Shown: positions 29,250-39,042, counted from the first letter of the stretch. The stretch: 64,000 nt of DNA from Nostoc sp. MS1 (GCF_019976755.1 NZ_AP023441.1:6631501-6695500); one strand, 5' to 3'. Program-made: numbers and translations. Notes: generated by a model from the letters alone, not told the origin.

Positions 29250-29963
29250 ATGGATGTGGGCGAAATTCTTAAACAGTATGCTGCTGGCAAACGCAACTTT
29301 CAACATATCAAATTGCAAGAAGTAGAGTTAACCAATATAACTCTCACAGGTGCAGATTTGAGCCATGCTGATTTACGTCAGACACGGCTTGGTAAAAGCG
29401 ACTTCAGCCACACCTGCTTACAAGCAGCAGACTTAAGCGAAGCAATCCTTTGGGGCATAGATTTGAGCCAAGCAGACTTGTATCGTGCCATTCTCCGAGA
29501 AGCAGATTTAACAGGAGCAAAGTTAGTTAAAACCCGACTGCAAGAGGCTAATTTAATCAAAACCAGTTTATGTGGTGCTAATTTGAATAGTGCTGATCTT
29601 TCCCGTTGTTTACTTATTCAAGCGGATTTACGCCCCAGTTCCAACCAGCGCACAGACTTAGGATATGTTTTATTGACAGGAGCAGACTTAAGCTACGCTG
29701 ACTTAAGAGCAGCTTCACTCCATCACGCCAACTTAGATGGAGCAAAATTGTGTCGGGCAAATTTGGGAAGAACAATACAGTGGGGAAATCTAGCAGCAGA
29801 TTTAACAGAGGCTAGTTTGCAAGGTGCAGATTTAAGCTATGCAAATTTGGATAGCGCCGTTTTGCGAAAAGCCAACTTACAAGGAGCCGACTTAACAGGC
29901 ACAATTCTCACCAACGCTGAACTCAAAGGGGCAATTATGCCTGATGGTAGAGTACATGAGTGA
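29250..29963 (+). CDS. Pentapeptide-repeat protein
   Basis: A 237-residue protein. From about residue 25 on it is built of A(D/N)LXX pentapeptide repeats (GADLSHADLRQTRL, EADLTGAKL, GADLSYADLRAASL and so on), which form a right-handed quadrilateral beta-helix. Roughly 35 repeats are present with one short interruption near SSNQRTDLGYVLL. No signal peptide or membrane segment is seen, so it is cytoplasmic. Cyanobacteria carry many such proteins and few have known roles. No partner is suggested by the neighbours. Confidence 0.88.
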   Translation: MDVGEILKQYAAGKRNFQHIKLQEVELTNITLTGADLSHADLRQTRLGKSDFSHTCLQAADLSEAILWGIDLSQADLYRAILREADLTGAKLVKTRLQEANLIKTSLCGANLNSADLSRCLLIQADLRPSSNQRTDLGYVLLTGADLSYADLRAASLHHANLDGAKLCRANLGRTIQWGNLAADLTEASLQGADLSYANLDSAVLRKANLQGADLTGTILTNAELKGAIMPDGRVHE

Positions 29964-30092
29964 GTGGGGGAGATGAGGGGGATGAGGGAGACAAATTTTT
30001 GACTATGGACTATGGACTATGGACTAATGACAACTGACTAAACCTATTAAGATCATAAGCATCTGCTTATTTAATATTTACCTCTGCCACCC

Positions 30093-31652
30093 ATGCCTGT
30101 CTCGCGCATTGTTACGCTGATTGTTGGTTTAATCGTCATTTTGGGACTTTCCCTGTGGCTGATTGATTCCCTTTCACGCCTTTACTGGCAGTTATCCTAC
30201 TCACCATTTTTGGGTAATTTGCTGTTATTGCTGCTAATTGTCCTCATTGGCTGTTTAGTGGCTGCTTTTGTCTATTACGTGATGGTGTTGCAGGGTGGTG
30301 AACAGCGTAGCCGCCGCAACCGTCGGCGGGTGACAGCCGCGCAAATTCCGGCTGCTAAGTCTGATGCAGCTTCTTCTACCTTACAGGCTGTGCGGCAACA
30401 GGTAGCGCAAATTCAAGATGAAGTCACACGTCAGGCTTTATTGAGTCGTTCCCAAGAAATTGAAGCTAACTTGGCAAGGGGGGAGATTCAAGTGGTGGTG
30501 TTTGGTACGGGAAGTGCGGGAAAAACTTCCCTAGTTAATGCCGTTATGGGGCGAATGGTAGGCAAGGTTGATGCACCAATGGGAACAACCAAAGTGGGGG
30601 AAACCTACTGTTTGCGGTTGAAGGGGATGGAGCGCAAGATTTTAATTACAGATACGCCAGGAATTTTAGAGGCTGGGGTAGCGGGAACGGAACGGGAACA
30701 ATTAGCCAGGGCGTTGGCAACAGAGGCGGATTTACTGTTATTTGTGGTGGATAATGATTTGCGGCGTTCCGAATATGAGCCTTTGAAGGGGTTAGCGGAA
30801 ATTGGGAAGCGATCGCTTCTTGTTCTCAACAAAACCGACCTTTACACAGATGAGGATAAGGAAGCTATTTTAGCACGGTTACGCCAACGGGTGCGGGGAT
30901 TTATCGCTACAAATGATGTCGTGGCGATCGCCGCTAACCCGGAAACTGCACAATTAGAAACAGGCGAAACCTTCCAACCAGAACCAGATATAGTTCCCTT
31001 ACTGCGGCGGATGGCAGCAATTTTACGGGCTGAGGGTGAGGATTTAGTCGCGGATAATATACTCTTACAATCTCTGCGGTTAGGAGAGGAAGCCCGGAAA
31101 CTCATCGACGCACAACGCCGCCGCCAAGCAGATAAAATTGTCGAGCGGTTTCAGTGGATTGGGGCAGGAGTGGTATCGGTAACACCTTTACCTGTGGTAG
31201 ATTTACTGGCAACGGCGGCTGTAAATGCCCAGATGGTAGTAGAGATTGGCAGAGTCTACGGTTGTGAATTGAATATGGAACGGGGACGGGAGTTAGCCCT
31301 GTCTTTGGCTAAGACGATCGCTAGTTTGGGTATTGTTAAGGGAGCAATTGAATTACTATCTACGGCGTTGCAACTAAATGTGGCTACTTTTATTATTGGT
31401 AGAGCCATTCAAGGGGTAACAGCTGCTTATTTAACTAGGATTGCAGGTAAAAGCTTTATTGAATATTTCCGTCATGATCAAGATTGGGGCGATGGCGGAA
31501 TGACAGAAGTAGTGCAGCGACAGTTTCAAATCAATCGCCGCGATGAGTTTATTAAAGCATTTGTGCAAGAAGCGATCGCTCGTGTAGTGAAACCGTTACA
31601 AGATAGAACTGAAGTGCTTGAGGAACAGAATCGCCAAGAAGAATTACGGTAA
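30093..31652 (+). CDS. Membrane GTPase with DUF697 domain
   Basis: A 519-residue protein. Two membrane helices lie at the N-terminus (about residues 5-28 and 40-68), followed by a basic segment (RSRRNRRRV). The Era-like GTPase domain has all G motifs: P-loop GTGSAGKTSLVN (about 137-148), switch II DTPGI and the specificity motif LNKTDLY. The C-terminal DUF697 part (about 350-490) includes hydrophobic helices (WIGAGVVSVTPLPVVDLLATAAV). Proteins of this build are common in cyanobacteria and are thought to act at membranes, but their role is not settled. Tandem heptamers precede the gene. Confidence 0.88.
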   Translation: MPVSRIVTLIVGLIVILGLSLWLIDSLSRLYWQLSYSPFLGNLLLLLLIVLIGCLVAAFVYYVMVLQGGEQRSRRNRRRVTAAQIPAAKSDAASSTLQAVRQQVAQIQDEVTRQALLSRSQEIEANLARGEIQVVVFGTGSAGKTSLVNAVMGRMVGKVDAPMGTTKVGETYCLRLKGMERKILITDTPGILEAGVAGTEREQLARALATEADLLLFVVDNDLRRSEYEPLKGLAEIGKRSLLVLNKTDLYTDEDKEAILARLRQRVRGFIATNDVVAIAANPETAQLETGETFQPEPDIVPLLRRMAAILRAEGEDLVADNILLQSLRLGEEARKLIDAQRRRQADKIVERFQWIGAGVVSVTPLPVVDLLATAAVNAQMVVEIGRVYGCELNMERGRELALSLAKTIASLGIVKGAIELLSTALQLNVATFIIGRAIQGVTAAYLTRIAGKSFIEYFRHDQDWGDGGMTEVVQRQFQINRRDEFIKAFVQEAIARVVKPLQDRTEVLEEQNRQEELR

Positions 31653-31866
31653 TTGCCAAAACTGAAACTTAGTCTCATATCAAGTTCGACTAATTGCTGA
31701 TAATATGCCTGCTTTAGCTGTTAATTGATGATAGCGGGGTAATTGTTTTTCCCATTACCAATTATTCATTACCAACCCTATAGAACTTAAGAAATATTTA
31801 AAAAAGCATTAGTAAAAATACTGATAGTATCGTATAAACTTCATTAAGGTAATTTTTGAACTTTAT

Positions 31867-32552
31867 ATGAATATCACAACACACATAAAAAAGTTTTATC
31901 AAGCGATCGCTGCCACAACCATAAGTATGTCGATACTTGCTGCTATGACTTGCTCTGCTAGCGCTGCAAATTTTAAACAATTTAAGCTGAGTGGAACATT
32001 TGCCAACGAACCTTTTTCTAGTGATGTAGATGGGCTAATTTCACAATTGACAGGTGGTTCTTTTGATGGTATTACGTAGTCGATGTAGACCAGTTGCCTG
32101 CAAATGATGACACTGTAGACCTTGAATCTTGGACAATCAACTTACGTAATTCTAGTAACGATATTGTAAAAACTTTGTCTAATCTTGCATCAACTGATTT
32201 AGCTGAAGCTTTTATATTTCCTGAACTACCTGGATTTAGTGGTGATATTCTTGTTTTTGTAGAAGATGAGGAAATCAGTGAAGATAATTTTGTCACTACA
32301 TTGTTGGGCTTGAATTTTAACTCTGATTTTACAGGTATAGGAACAGGAAACCCAGTCGAGCAAGAAGATGGACAGTCAGCCGTTGGGACACTTTTGCGTT
32401 TTAAAGACGACTTTGAAAGCGAAATCTATGTCACGAGTGTTAGAAGCGAACTTCAAACTACCCCTGAACCTGTTTCTGTTGGTGGGATAGCGGTTGTTGC
32501 GGCTATAGGGTTTTGGATGAAACATAGGCAAAAAACTATTCAATCTGCATAG
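31867..32552 (+). pseudogene. PEP-CTERM secreted protein, frameshifted
   Basis: The 5' part encodes a signal peptide (AIAATTISMSILAAMTCSASAA) and a mature start, then stops at TAG 32077-32079 after 70 residues. The rest continues in another frame from before 32094 (VVDVDQLPANDDTVDLESWTI) to 32552 and ends in a PEP-CTERM sorting tail: TTPEPVSVGG, a hydrophobic segment and a basic end (KHRQK). The two frames join near 32070 if one base is lost or gained, so this is one gene of about 227 residues broken by a single-base indel. It may be a true pseudogene or a sequencing error. Product would be exported and cell-surface sorted by exosortase. Confidence 0.75.
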
Positions 32553-32705
32553 TTGCGCCTCACACTCAGATTTTGAATAAAAATCATCACATTACTGAGT
32601 TAAGGTAGAACTTACGCTAAGTGGCATAACTTTATCTAAAACTCCTGTTGATTACTAGACACTAACAATTTCGTTGTGTCCTAGTTAACCAACTATTTTT
32701 GTCAT

Positions 32706-33173
32706 ATGCAAACAAAAAGCTTATTTCCTCTATTAACTCTCGGTGTTAGCTTGGCAGCAATACCCTTTGCTCCATCTCATGCGTTAGAAGTAAATACACC
32801 GAACTTGTATGAACTAAATGGGAGTGGAATCAAAATTATCTACTCAACCTCCAGTTTCGATGGTAGTCCCCGCTTCACCTATCAAGATAGACAACAAACA
32901 TTACAATTTGCAGGGGATCAAATTCAGACTGTAGGCTTGAGTATTGGGACGCTGGTAACAGTACCTATACGCCGTACTGTAGATACTGGTTCTACCACAT
33001 TTAGTGTGCTGATCCCTTCAGTTAATTTGGGAGAAACTAATCAAGCCAAAGTTGTGACTGATGGTATTACTACAACTAATCGCTTTAATGTCATACCTAA
33101 GTATAACGAAGGACAAAGACAGTTCTATCAAATCACTCATTTAGAAGGTACTGCTCAATCTGTGCAGTTTTAA
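32706..33173 (+). CDS. Secreted hypothetical protein
   Basis: A 155-residue exported protein. The signal peptide is MQTKSLFPLLTLGVSLAAIPF followed by APSHALE. The mature part is beta-rich and polar (SGIKIIYSTSSFDGSPRFTYQDRQQTLQF, TFSVLIPSVNLGE) and has no Cys. I do not recognise a family. It follows the PEP-CTERM gene in the same direction, but with 150 bp between, and lacks a sorting tail. An imperfect hairpin around 33189-33220 (ATAGGGGCG...GCTCCTAT) probably ends its transcript. Confidence 0.65.
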   Translation: MQTKSLFPLLTLGVSLAAIPFAPSHALEVNTPNLYELNGSGIKIIYSTSSFDGSPRFTYQDRQQTLQFAGDQIQTVGLSIGTLVTVPIRRTVDTGSTTFSVLIPSVNLGETNQAKVVTDGITTTNRFNVIPKYNEGQRQFYQITHLEGTAQSVQF

Positions 33174-33435
33174 TTGCTAATTTATAGATAGATAGGGGCG
33201 TATAATTAGATGTATGCTCCTATTTACTATATCGATAGTAGTAATTCGTAGCCGACAGTTAATCAAAAACAAGTGGTAAGCTTAGTATTAAAATAAGTCT
33301 ACTGAGAGTAACAATACTTAAGGAACTAAGCTGGCATTTTAAGATTCTATATAAGAACGATTTGTCTTTGAGCTATTCCGGAAACAGCAGACAATATACC
33401 GAAACTTATATAAGGACTAACTCAGTAACCAGCTC

Positions 33436-35193
33436 ATGAACCACCACATGATCGGGAAAGTATTGCAAGCACGCTACCAAATTGTCCAAAACCTGGGTTC
33501 AGGAGTATTTGGACAAACATATATTGCTGTAGATGTAAATTATCCACATCAACCTAAATGTGTTGTTAAACAACTTAAAGTTAACAGTATCCATTCTAGC
33601 TACCTGGATACGCTCAGACTACGTTTTCTCACGGAAACTGAAACTCTCAAGCATTTAGGACAACATCCCCAAATTCCTAACTTTATTACTTGTTTTGAGG
33701 AAAACGAGCGCTTTTACTTGGTTCAAGAGTACATTGCTGGACACGCTTTAACTGCGGAATTGCCTATTGCTCAAAATTGGGGTTCGTTGTGGCGTGAGGA
33801 TGAAATAATTTCATTTTTAGAAGATGCCTTAACTATTTTAGAATTTATTCACTCGCAAGGTGTTATTCATTGCGATATTAAGCCAGAAAATTTAATTAGA
33901 CGTGCTGTTAATGGTAAGTTAGTCCTGATTGACTTTGGTTCTATTCAGTCAGTCAATTTTGGCATAGACCAAGAATTATCTATTTATCAGGTTCCTGCTA
34001 CCTCTTTAGGATATATACCTCCAGAGCAATTTATTGGGCAAACCCAGATTAATAGTGATATTTATGCTCTAGGGATGATTGCCATTCAAGCTTTAACAGG
34101 CTTAGAACCACTGCAACTAAAAGTAGAGCCTTATAGTAATGAGATGATTTGGCGTACTGCTGATACGCCTGTGAGTGATTATTTAGCGGCTATCTTGAGC
34201 CAAATGGTGCGCTACAATTACCAAGAACGTTTTCAGTCTACGGCTGAGGTGTTGCGTGCAATTCAACAGATGAAATGGGACACTTCTCTACCGCAACTAC
34301 TGCAAACACAACAGATAGAAGAGACTTCAGCAGAACCAACTCAGTCAGTATCACCGCTACTGACAGGGATGAAAGTCGGACTGGCAGTTAATACCCTATT
34401 GATGGGACTGGGAACCTATTCATTATTGAGTAACTCTCCAGCCAATACAGAAACAGAAATTTTATATAAAGCTACAAAACAATATCAAGATGGGGATTTG
34501 CAACAAGCGATCGCTCTAGCTAAACTAATCCCATCTCATAGTAATGTATATCCAGATGCTCAAGCCACCATCGAAGAATGGCAACAACAATGGCAAACCG
34601 CAGCAAAACAATATTCATTAGCTGAACAAGCATTACTTGAGAGTCGATGGTCAGATGTTCTCAGTGCTGCTAACGAAGTTCCAGATATTGCATATTGGCA
34701 AACTAAAATTAAAGATGTAGTCAAACAAGCCAATGTCAATATTGAAGCACAAACACAAGATTTATTAGCCAAAGCCTACGCCAAAGCCGAAGCTAGAGAC
34801 TTTTCCACAGCATTAGAATATTTACGCCAAATTCCGCCAGAAAGTTCTGCTGGTGCTTTAGTACAAAAAAAATTAGCTGAGTATAATCAAAAACGTCAAA
34901 TTAGAGCCGCTTACTTTTTACACCAAGCCCGTAAACAAGCATTGGCTGGTAACTTTGACAAAGCTGTTAAGTATCTGCACCAAATTCCCCAAGATACACC
35001 TGTATATGCTCAAGCTCAGACTAAACTCAATGAGTACACACAAAAGTTACGCCCACTGCCTCAAAGCCAAAAGATAGCCTATAGTGTGATTAGTGCAAAT
35101 CAAAAAGCTAAGTCTTGGATAGCTAAGAGTCCAGTTGTCAAAACTGATAATGTGCAGTTTGAGACTCAATTACAAGAAGTAAATATTCACTAG
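33436..35193 (+). CDS. Ser/Thr protein kinase with C-terminal helical repeats
   Basis: A 585-residue membrane kinase. The kinase domain (about residues 11-280) has the glycine loop LGSGVFGQTYIAVD, the Lys in CVVKQLKV and DFG (LIDFGSIQ). The catalytic loop is VIHCDIKPENLIR, with Cys replacing the usual Arg of HRD, a variant that is frequent in one clade of cyanobacterial kinases. A membrane helix follows near residue 320 (VGLAVNTLLMGLGTYSLL). The C-terminal half has two or three repeated helical units (ALEYLRQIPPESSAGALVQKKLAEYNQK; AVKYLHQIPQDTPVYAQAQTKLNEYTQK), probably extracytoplasmic. Signal and target unknown. Confidence 0.9.
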   Translation: MNHHMIGKVLQARYQIVQNLGSGVFGQTYIAVDVNYPHQPKCVVKQLKVNSIHSSYLDTLRLRFLTETETLKHLGQHPQIPNFITCFEENERFYLVQEYIAGHALTAELPIAQNWGSLWREDEIISFLEDALTILEFIHSQGVIHCDIKPENLIRRAVNGKLVLIDFGSIQSVNFGIDQELSIYQVPATSLGYIPPEQFIGQTQINSDIYALGMIAIQALTGLEPLQLKVEPYSNEMIWRTADTPVSDYLAAILSQMVRYNYQERFQSTAEVLRAIQQMKWDTSLPQLLQTQQIEETSAEPTQSVSPLLTGMKVGLAVNTLLMGLGTYSLLSNSPANTETEILYKATKQYQDGDLQQAIALAKLIPSHSNVYPDAQATIEEWQQQWQTAAKQYSLAEQALLESRWSDVLSAANEVPDIAYWQTKIKDVVKQANVNIEAQTQDLLAKAYAKAEARDFSTALEYLRQIPPESSAGALVQKKLAEYNQKRQIRAAYFLHQARKQALAGNFDKAVKYLHQIPQDTPVYAQAQTKLNEYTQKLRPLPQSQKIAYSVISANQKAKSWIAKSPVVKTDNVQFETQLQEVNIH

Positions 35194-35714
35194 TAAATAG
35201 TAATAAATTCAGGAAATAAATCTCTAGCGCATATTAAATCAATGGGAAGAACTACTCTTCTTACTTTAATCTCAAATTGCTTTTAATTTAGCGATCGCCT
35301 TATATAAATTTAAAATTCAAAATTAAGAAAGTGATACTTAGCATAGGTTTGGGGGTTTGCATCCATATCATCTTTTTTATGAAATGGTATTAACCCTTCT
35401 CGAATATCTTGAGCCAAATTAAGAACTGAGGTTCTTTTAGTATTAGGTGTCAGCATTAAGATTTGTTTCATTCTACGATGCCAGCAAGAATAATGAATAT
35501 GTGACAGTATTTTGCATGAACCATTGATGAAAGACCAATGACCAAATAAAATTTCCCCACATCAGGGTTGTAACTTGACATGGAGAGCTTGCCAGAGTCA
35601 CTACCAGATATGGGGACGTTATGATCAAAAGAGAATCTTATGGATATATGAGGTTATTATCTAACACTCAACTGACTGAACCAAAAGTACCCCTTGAAAT
35701 AGCCAAACTTTTGA
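35194..35714. other. Intergenic region with dispersed repeat
   Basis: About 520 bp between the kinase gene (+) and apcD (-), both ending here. It contains the repeat at 35314-35390 and no coding frame. No clear terminator was identified. Confidence 0.4.
35314..35390. repeat. Dispersed 77-bp repeat, copy 1
   Basis: Begins AATTCAAAATTAAGAAAGTG, continues ATACTTAGCATAGGTTTGGG and ends GAAATGGTAT. A second copy is at 41473-41549 in the same orientation with a few differences in the middle. Ends ATACCA(A/T)TT-like on both sides suggest a small MITE; a related end (TTGAATTGGTATTAA) lies at 53513-53528. Confidence 0.65.
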
Positions 35715-36200
35715 TTATGACATTGCTTGAATGATGTAATCAAAGTAAGGTGCGGCTGCAACTGCATCTTCTGCACTTAATAAGTCAAGAGAGGCTTTTT
35801 TCAGAGAATTGATGGCTTCCACCATTCCGGGTACGGGAACACCCAAAGAATTGTACATTTCTCGCACGCCGATAATGCCAATTTTTTCAATCGGTTCAAC
35901 ATCTCCAGCTAGTACCCCGTAAGTGATTAAACGTAAGTACCAACCAAAGTCACGAATACATAACGCACGTTGACGTTCGCCGTAAGCGTTACCACCAGGT
36001 GCGATAAAATCAGGACGCTTCTGCCACAGTTGCTTGGTTGCTTCCTGAACGATTTTCTTTTCGTTCTCTGCTAAGGTAGCAGCGATACGGGTTCTTTGTA
36101 CCCCGGTTTGTAAAAATTCTCTGATACTCTTGAGTTCGCCACTGCTGGGGTAACGCAGTTCGTCGTCGGCTTTGAGAATAACTTGGCTAATTACAGTCAT
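35715..36200 (-). CDS. apcD: Allophycocyanin-B alpha-type subunit (ApcD)
   Basis: A 161-residue phycobiliprotein, the exact family length. It has the globin-like fold and the chromophore Cys in ALCIRDFGWYLRLITYG. ADDELRYPSSGELKSI, APGGNAYGERQRA, GVREMYNSL and the end PYFDYIIQAMS match allophycocyanin alpha chains, and the LAENEKKI, LCIRDFGWYL and VPVPGMVEA features fit the terminal-emitter ApcD rather than ApcA. ApcD passes excitation energy from the phycobilisome core, mainly to photosystem I. Start is ATG 36200 (MTVISQVILK); an ATG six codons earlier would lengthen it atypically. It could be an ApcD paralogue rather than the sole copy. Confidence 0.88.
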   Translation of the reverse strand: MTVISQVILKADDELRYPSSGELKSIREFLQTGVQRTRIAATLAENEKKIVQEATKQLWQKRPDFIAPGGNAYGERQRALCIRDFGWYLRLITYGVLAGDVEPIEKIGIIGVREMYNSLGVPVPGMVEAINSLKKASLDLLSAEDAVAAAPYFDYIIQAMS

Positions 36201-36325
36201 GATTATGTAAATCACGCGAAATATTATTAGCTAGTTTAACGACTTGGAGGTACACAGGGGAAGGGGACAGTGAACAGTTGACAGTTGACAGTTGACAATT
36301 GACAGTGAACACAACCTAGCAACTG

Positions 36326-36360
36326 ACTAATGACTAATGACTAATGACTAATGACCAATG
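36326..36360 (+). repeat. Tandem heptamer (actaatg)x4 leading into the start codon
   Basis: Four exact copies of ACTAATG at 36326-36353 and a variant ACCAATG at 36354-36360, whose last three bases are the ATG of the next gene. Ttgacag heptamers lie just upstream (36270-36306). No purine-rich ribosome site is present, so the repeat array is itself the leader. Confidence 0.85.
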
Positions 36361-37740
36361 ACTAAATCTACTTGGCTTCAGGGTGAATTAATTGAGGTTG
36401 CTATTAGCGACTTGAGTGATACTGGTGATGGGGTGGGACGGTTTGAGGAACGGGTGGTGTTTGTTCCTGATACTGTGCCGGGCGATCGCCTGATGGTACG
36501 CTTGGTACATGTTAAACCTAAATATGCCCACGGAAAGCTGCACCAGATACTAGAACCATCGCCTCACCGTATTCGTCCGGGTTGTATTGTGGCGGATAAG
36601 TGTGGTGGTTGTCAGTGGCAACATATTGATTACGAATATCAACTGGTTGCTAAACGCAATCAAGTTATCCAAGCTTTACAACGTATCGGCGGTTTTGCCG
36701 AACCTCCTGTAGACCCCGTATTGGTGGCTGACTCGGCTTTGGGATATCGCAATAAGGCTACTTATCCTTTGGATATATCGGCTACAGGTCAAGTGCAGGC
36801 TGGGTATTACCAAAAGGGTAGCCATCATTTAGTGAACCTAAATCAATGTCCAGTCCAAGATCCCCGTTTAAATCCTTTACTGGCAGAAATTAAACAAGAT
36901 ATCCAAGGGCGCGGCTGGTCTATTTACGATGAAAATCGTCACCAAGGACAAATTCGTCATCTGGGGTTACGCATTGGACGGCGTACAGGTGAAATTTTGT
37001 TAACTTTGGTGGTCAAGGACTGGAATTTACCAGGAATTGAACAACAAGCTCAGGAATGGTTACAGCTCTATCCTCAATTGGTAGGAGTGTCCTTAAATCG
37101 TAACCCTGAACGCACCAATGCAATTTTTGGTAGAGAAACCCGTTGTATTGCTGGAGTTCCTTATCTGCGAGAAATTTTTGCTGGGTTGGAATTTCAAGTC
37201 CGTCCTGATACATTTTTCCAAGTCTTCACAGAAACGGCTGAGGCGTTATTAGAAGTAATTCAGTCAGAACTGAATTTACAAGGGCATGAAACCCTAGTTG
37301 ATGCCTACTGTGGCATTGGCACCTTAACCTTGCCTTTAACTAGACACGTACACCAAGCTATAGGATTAGAGTTGCAACCCCAAGCTGTAGAACAGGCAAT
37401 TTCCAATGCTCAACACAATGGTATTAATAATGTGCAATTTCAAGTAGGGGCAGTTGAGAAATTACTGCCAAAGATGGGAATAATACCAGATGTGGTCATA
37501 CTAGACCCGCCACGTAAAGGGTGCGATCGCATTGTCATCGAATCTTTATTAGCCTCGAAACCTGCCCGCATCGTTTACGTCAGCTGTAAAGTAGCCACTC
37601 TTGCTCGTGACCTAAAACTACTTTGTGAAGATGGCCTATATACAATTCAACGCATTCAACCCGCCGATTTTTTCCCTCAAACCGCCCATGTGGAAGCCGC
37701 CGCTTTTCTGGTGCGCTCGCAGTTTGGCAAGGATACTTAG
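36358..37740 (+). CDS. TrmA/RlmD-family RNA (uracil-5-)-methyltransferase
   Basis: A 460-residue enzyme that makes 5-methyluridine in rRNA or tRNA using SAM. It has an N-terminal TRAM RNA-binding domain (GELIEVAISDLSDTGDGVGR), an iron-sulfur cluster Cys set (GCIVADKCGGCQWQH plus a later QCPV), the SAM motif DAYCGIGTLTLPL and the catalytic region DPPRKGCD with nucleophile Cys in YVSCKVATLARDL. The Fe-S Cys set points to the RlmD (RumA) type that modifies 23S rRNA, but RlmC/RlmCD-like specificity is also possible. Its ATG is the end of a tandem heptamer array without a ribosome site. Confidence 0.92.
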   Translation: MTKSTWLQGELIEVAISDLSDTGDGVGRFEERVVFVPDTVPGDRLMVRLVHVKPKYAHGKLHQILEPSPHRIRPGCIVADKCGGCQWQHIDYEYQLVAKRNQVIQALQRIGGFAEPPVDPVLVADSALGYRNKATYPLDISATGQVQAGYYQKGSHHLVNLNQCPVQDPRLNPLLAEIKQDIQGRGWSIYDENRHQGQIRHLGLRIGRRTGEILLTLVVKDWNLPGIEQQAQEWLQLYPQLVGVSLNRNPERTNAIFGRETRCIAGVPYLREIFAGLEFQVRPDTFFQVFTETAEALLEVIQSELNLQGHETLVDAYCGIGTLTLPLTRHVHQAIGLELQPQAVEQAISNAQHNGINNVQFQVGAVEKLLPKMGIIPDVVILDPPRKGCDRIVIESLLASKPARIVYVSCKVATLARDLKLLCEDGLYTIQRIQPADFFPQTAHVEAAAFLVRSQFGKDT

Positions 37741-38145
37741 TCCTTAAAAAAAATTTCACTTCAAATTTGTAGTCTATTGCATAGTGGAAATGCTAAAATA
37801 GGATTAATCTAAAAATAGAAATAATCTTGTTAAAACCATTAAAGTTGCATAAGCTCTAACACCAAGTGAGCAAGATTGTTTAAAATGCTAATCGGCAATC
37901 TAAGAGGATTAAAAATCCTCACAAGTTTTCTAGTTTTCCATAGCTAATCCTAATAGCTAACTTTATAAAGACCGATTTATGTATCATCAATCGAACCTCA
38001 TAATTAGAGTTAATGCTCCCCAGCATTTTCATAACTTAGTAATAAAGACGCAAGTTTGAAGGCAGCATGACCACCTCCATTTTTATCAGGGTGCCTGTAT
38101 AAGCAAACTGATGTCTAGCTAACTGAAAGCTATGGGGTTTCTCTC
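37741..38145. other. Intergenic region, possible leader of the anti-sigma gene
   Basis: About 405 bp with no coding frame or recognised repeat. A small hairpin GAGGATTAAAAATCCTC lies at 37902-37918. The next gene starts with GTG at 38146. No riboswitch class could be recognised. Confidence 0.35.
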
Positions 38146-38595
38146 GTGATAACCATTTCACTCCGTCCAGTTGGACGCTATTGGGGTACTATTAGTTTCG
38201 CCTCAACTCTCTATCTTTGTCCTATATTAGATTTACTAATGGCGGAAATACCCGCCAAACTACAAGCAGAACTGCGATTAGGGCTACAAGAAGCCCTAGT
38301 TAATGCAGCTAAACATGGTAATAATCTTGACCCTAGCAAAACAGTTGTAGTCCGTTTTTCCCTCATAGATAATCAGTATTGGTGGGTGATTTCCGACCAA
38401 GGTGAGGGCTTTAACCCGACAACTAGTCATACTGAAGACCCCACAGATTACTTACCACCCGATGAGGCAGAAAACGGGCGGGGAATGTGCCTTCTCCACC
38501 AAATTTTTGACCAAGTGGAGTGGAATCGTAAAGGCACAGAATTAAGATTATGTAAACAAATGGAAAACCGCCCCCGCTTGTCCCTGCGGAGGTAA
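38146..38595 (+). CDS. Anti-sigma-factor-type ATPase (RsbW/SpoIIAB-like)
   Basis: A 149-residue protein with an HATPase_c_2 domain. The N box is LGLQEALVNAAKHGN, the G1 box SDQGEGFNP and the G2-type segment ENGRGMCLLHQIFDQVEW. These are the marks of serine kinases that phosphorylate anti-anti-sigma factors or bind sigma factors. The start is GTG 38146 (ITISLRPVGRYWG), giving a protein of usual length. No anti-anti-sigma partner or phosphatase gene is adjacent, so the switch it belongs to is unlinked. Confidence 0.88.
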   Translation: MITISLRPVGRYWGTISFASTLYLCPILDLLMAEIPAKLQAELRLGLQEALVNAAKHGNNLDPSKTVVVRFSLIDNQYWWVISDQGEGFNPTTSHTEDPTDYLPPDEAENGRGMCLLHQIFDQVEWNRKGTELRLCKQMENRPRLSLRR

Positions 38596-38695
38596 GGAAG
38601 TGAGTGGTGAGTGGTGAGACAGCGCTGGGGGAGGGTTTCCCTCCGCAGGCGACTGCGAACCCGGAGGGGAAGTAGGGTAAAAATACCCCCACTCC

Positions 38696-38992
38696 CTACT
38701 CCCTACTCCCTACTCCCTTATCTCCATGAGAAGGACAAGGAGGGGCGGAGATAGAACGATTTAACCAACCAACAGCTTGTTCTAGTCTAGCAAGAGCTTC
38801 TTGGGGTTGATTTTTAAGCAAAAATACCATAGCGGCTGCTAATTGTTCACTAGCGCGAGAATTGCGGTTAGACTTGAGGCGATGCCAATCGTTAGGCGAA
38901 ATACTCAGCCTTTCCATGAGGGCTTGGGCTAGTTCCAAGTCGCTAAATTCATTAAGTTGAGTGGTTTTAGAAAGCTGGCTAGGTTGAGACAT
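38696..38992 (-). CDS. Small conserved cyanobacterial protein
   Basis: A 98-residue soluble protein with a helical core: NEFSDLELAQALMERLSISPNDWHRLKSNR, then SEQLAAAMVFLLKNQPQEALARLEQAVGWLNRSI. I recognise the pattern as a small family found in cyanobacteria (possibly DUF6439), with no known role. The last 15 residues (PPCPSHGDKGVGSRE) run into a short ctccctact tandem repeat and look added by it. The gene is divergent from the coiled-coil gene at 39043 with 50 bp between. Confidence 0.65.
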   Translation of the reverse strand: MSQPSQLSKTTQLNEFSDLELAQALMERLSISPNDWHRLKSNRNSRASEQLAAAMVFLLKNQPQEALARLEQAVGWLNRSISAPPCPSHGDKGVGSRE

Positions 38993-39042
38993 AGATAACT
39001 ATTGGCAGCAGTGACATTTACCTTATACTTTACTACTTGTAA

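Noticed and set aside
37741..38145. Riboswitch upstream of the anti-sigma-type gene
   Set aside because: One small hairpin only; no known riboswitch core could be recognised.
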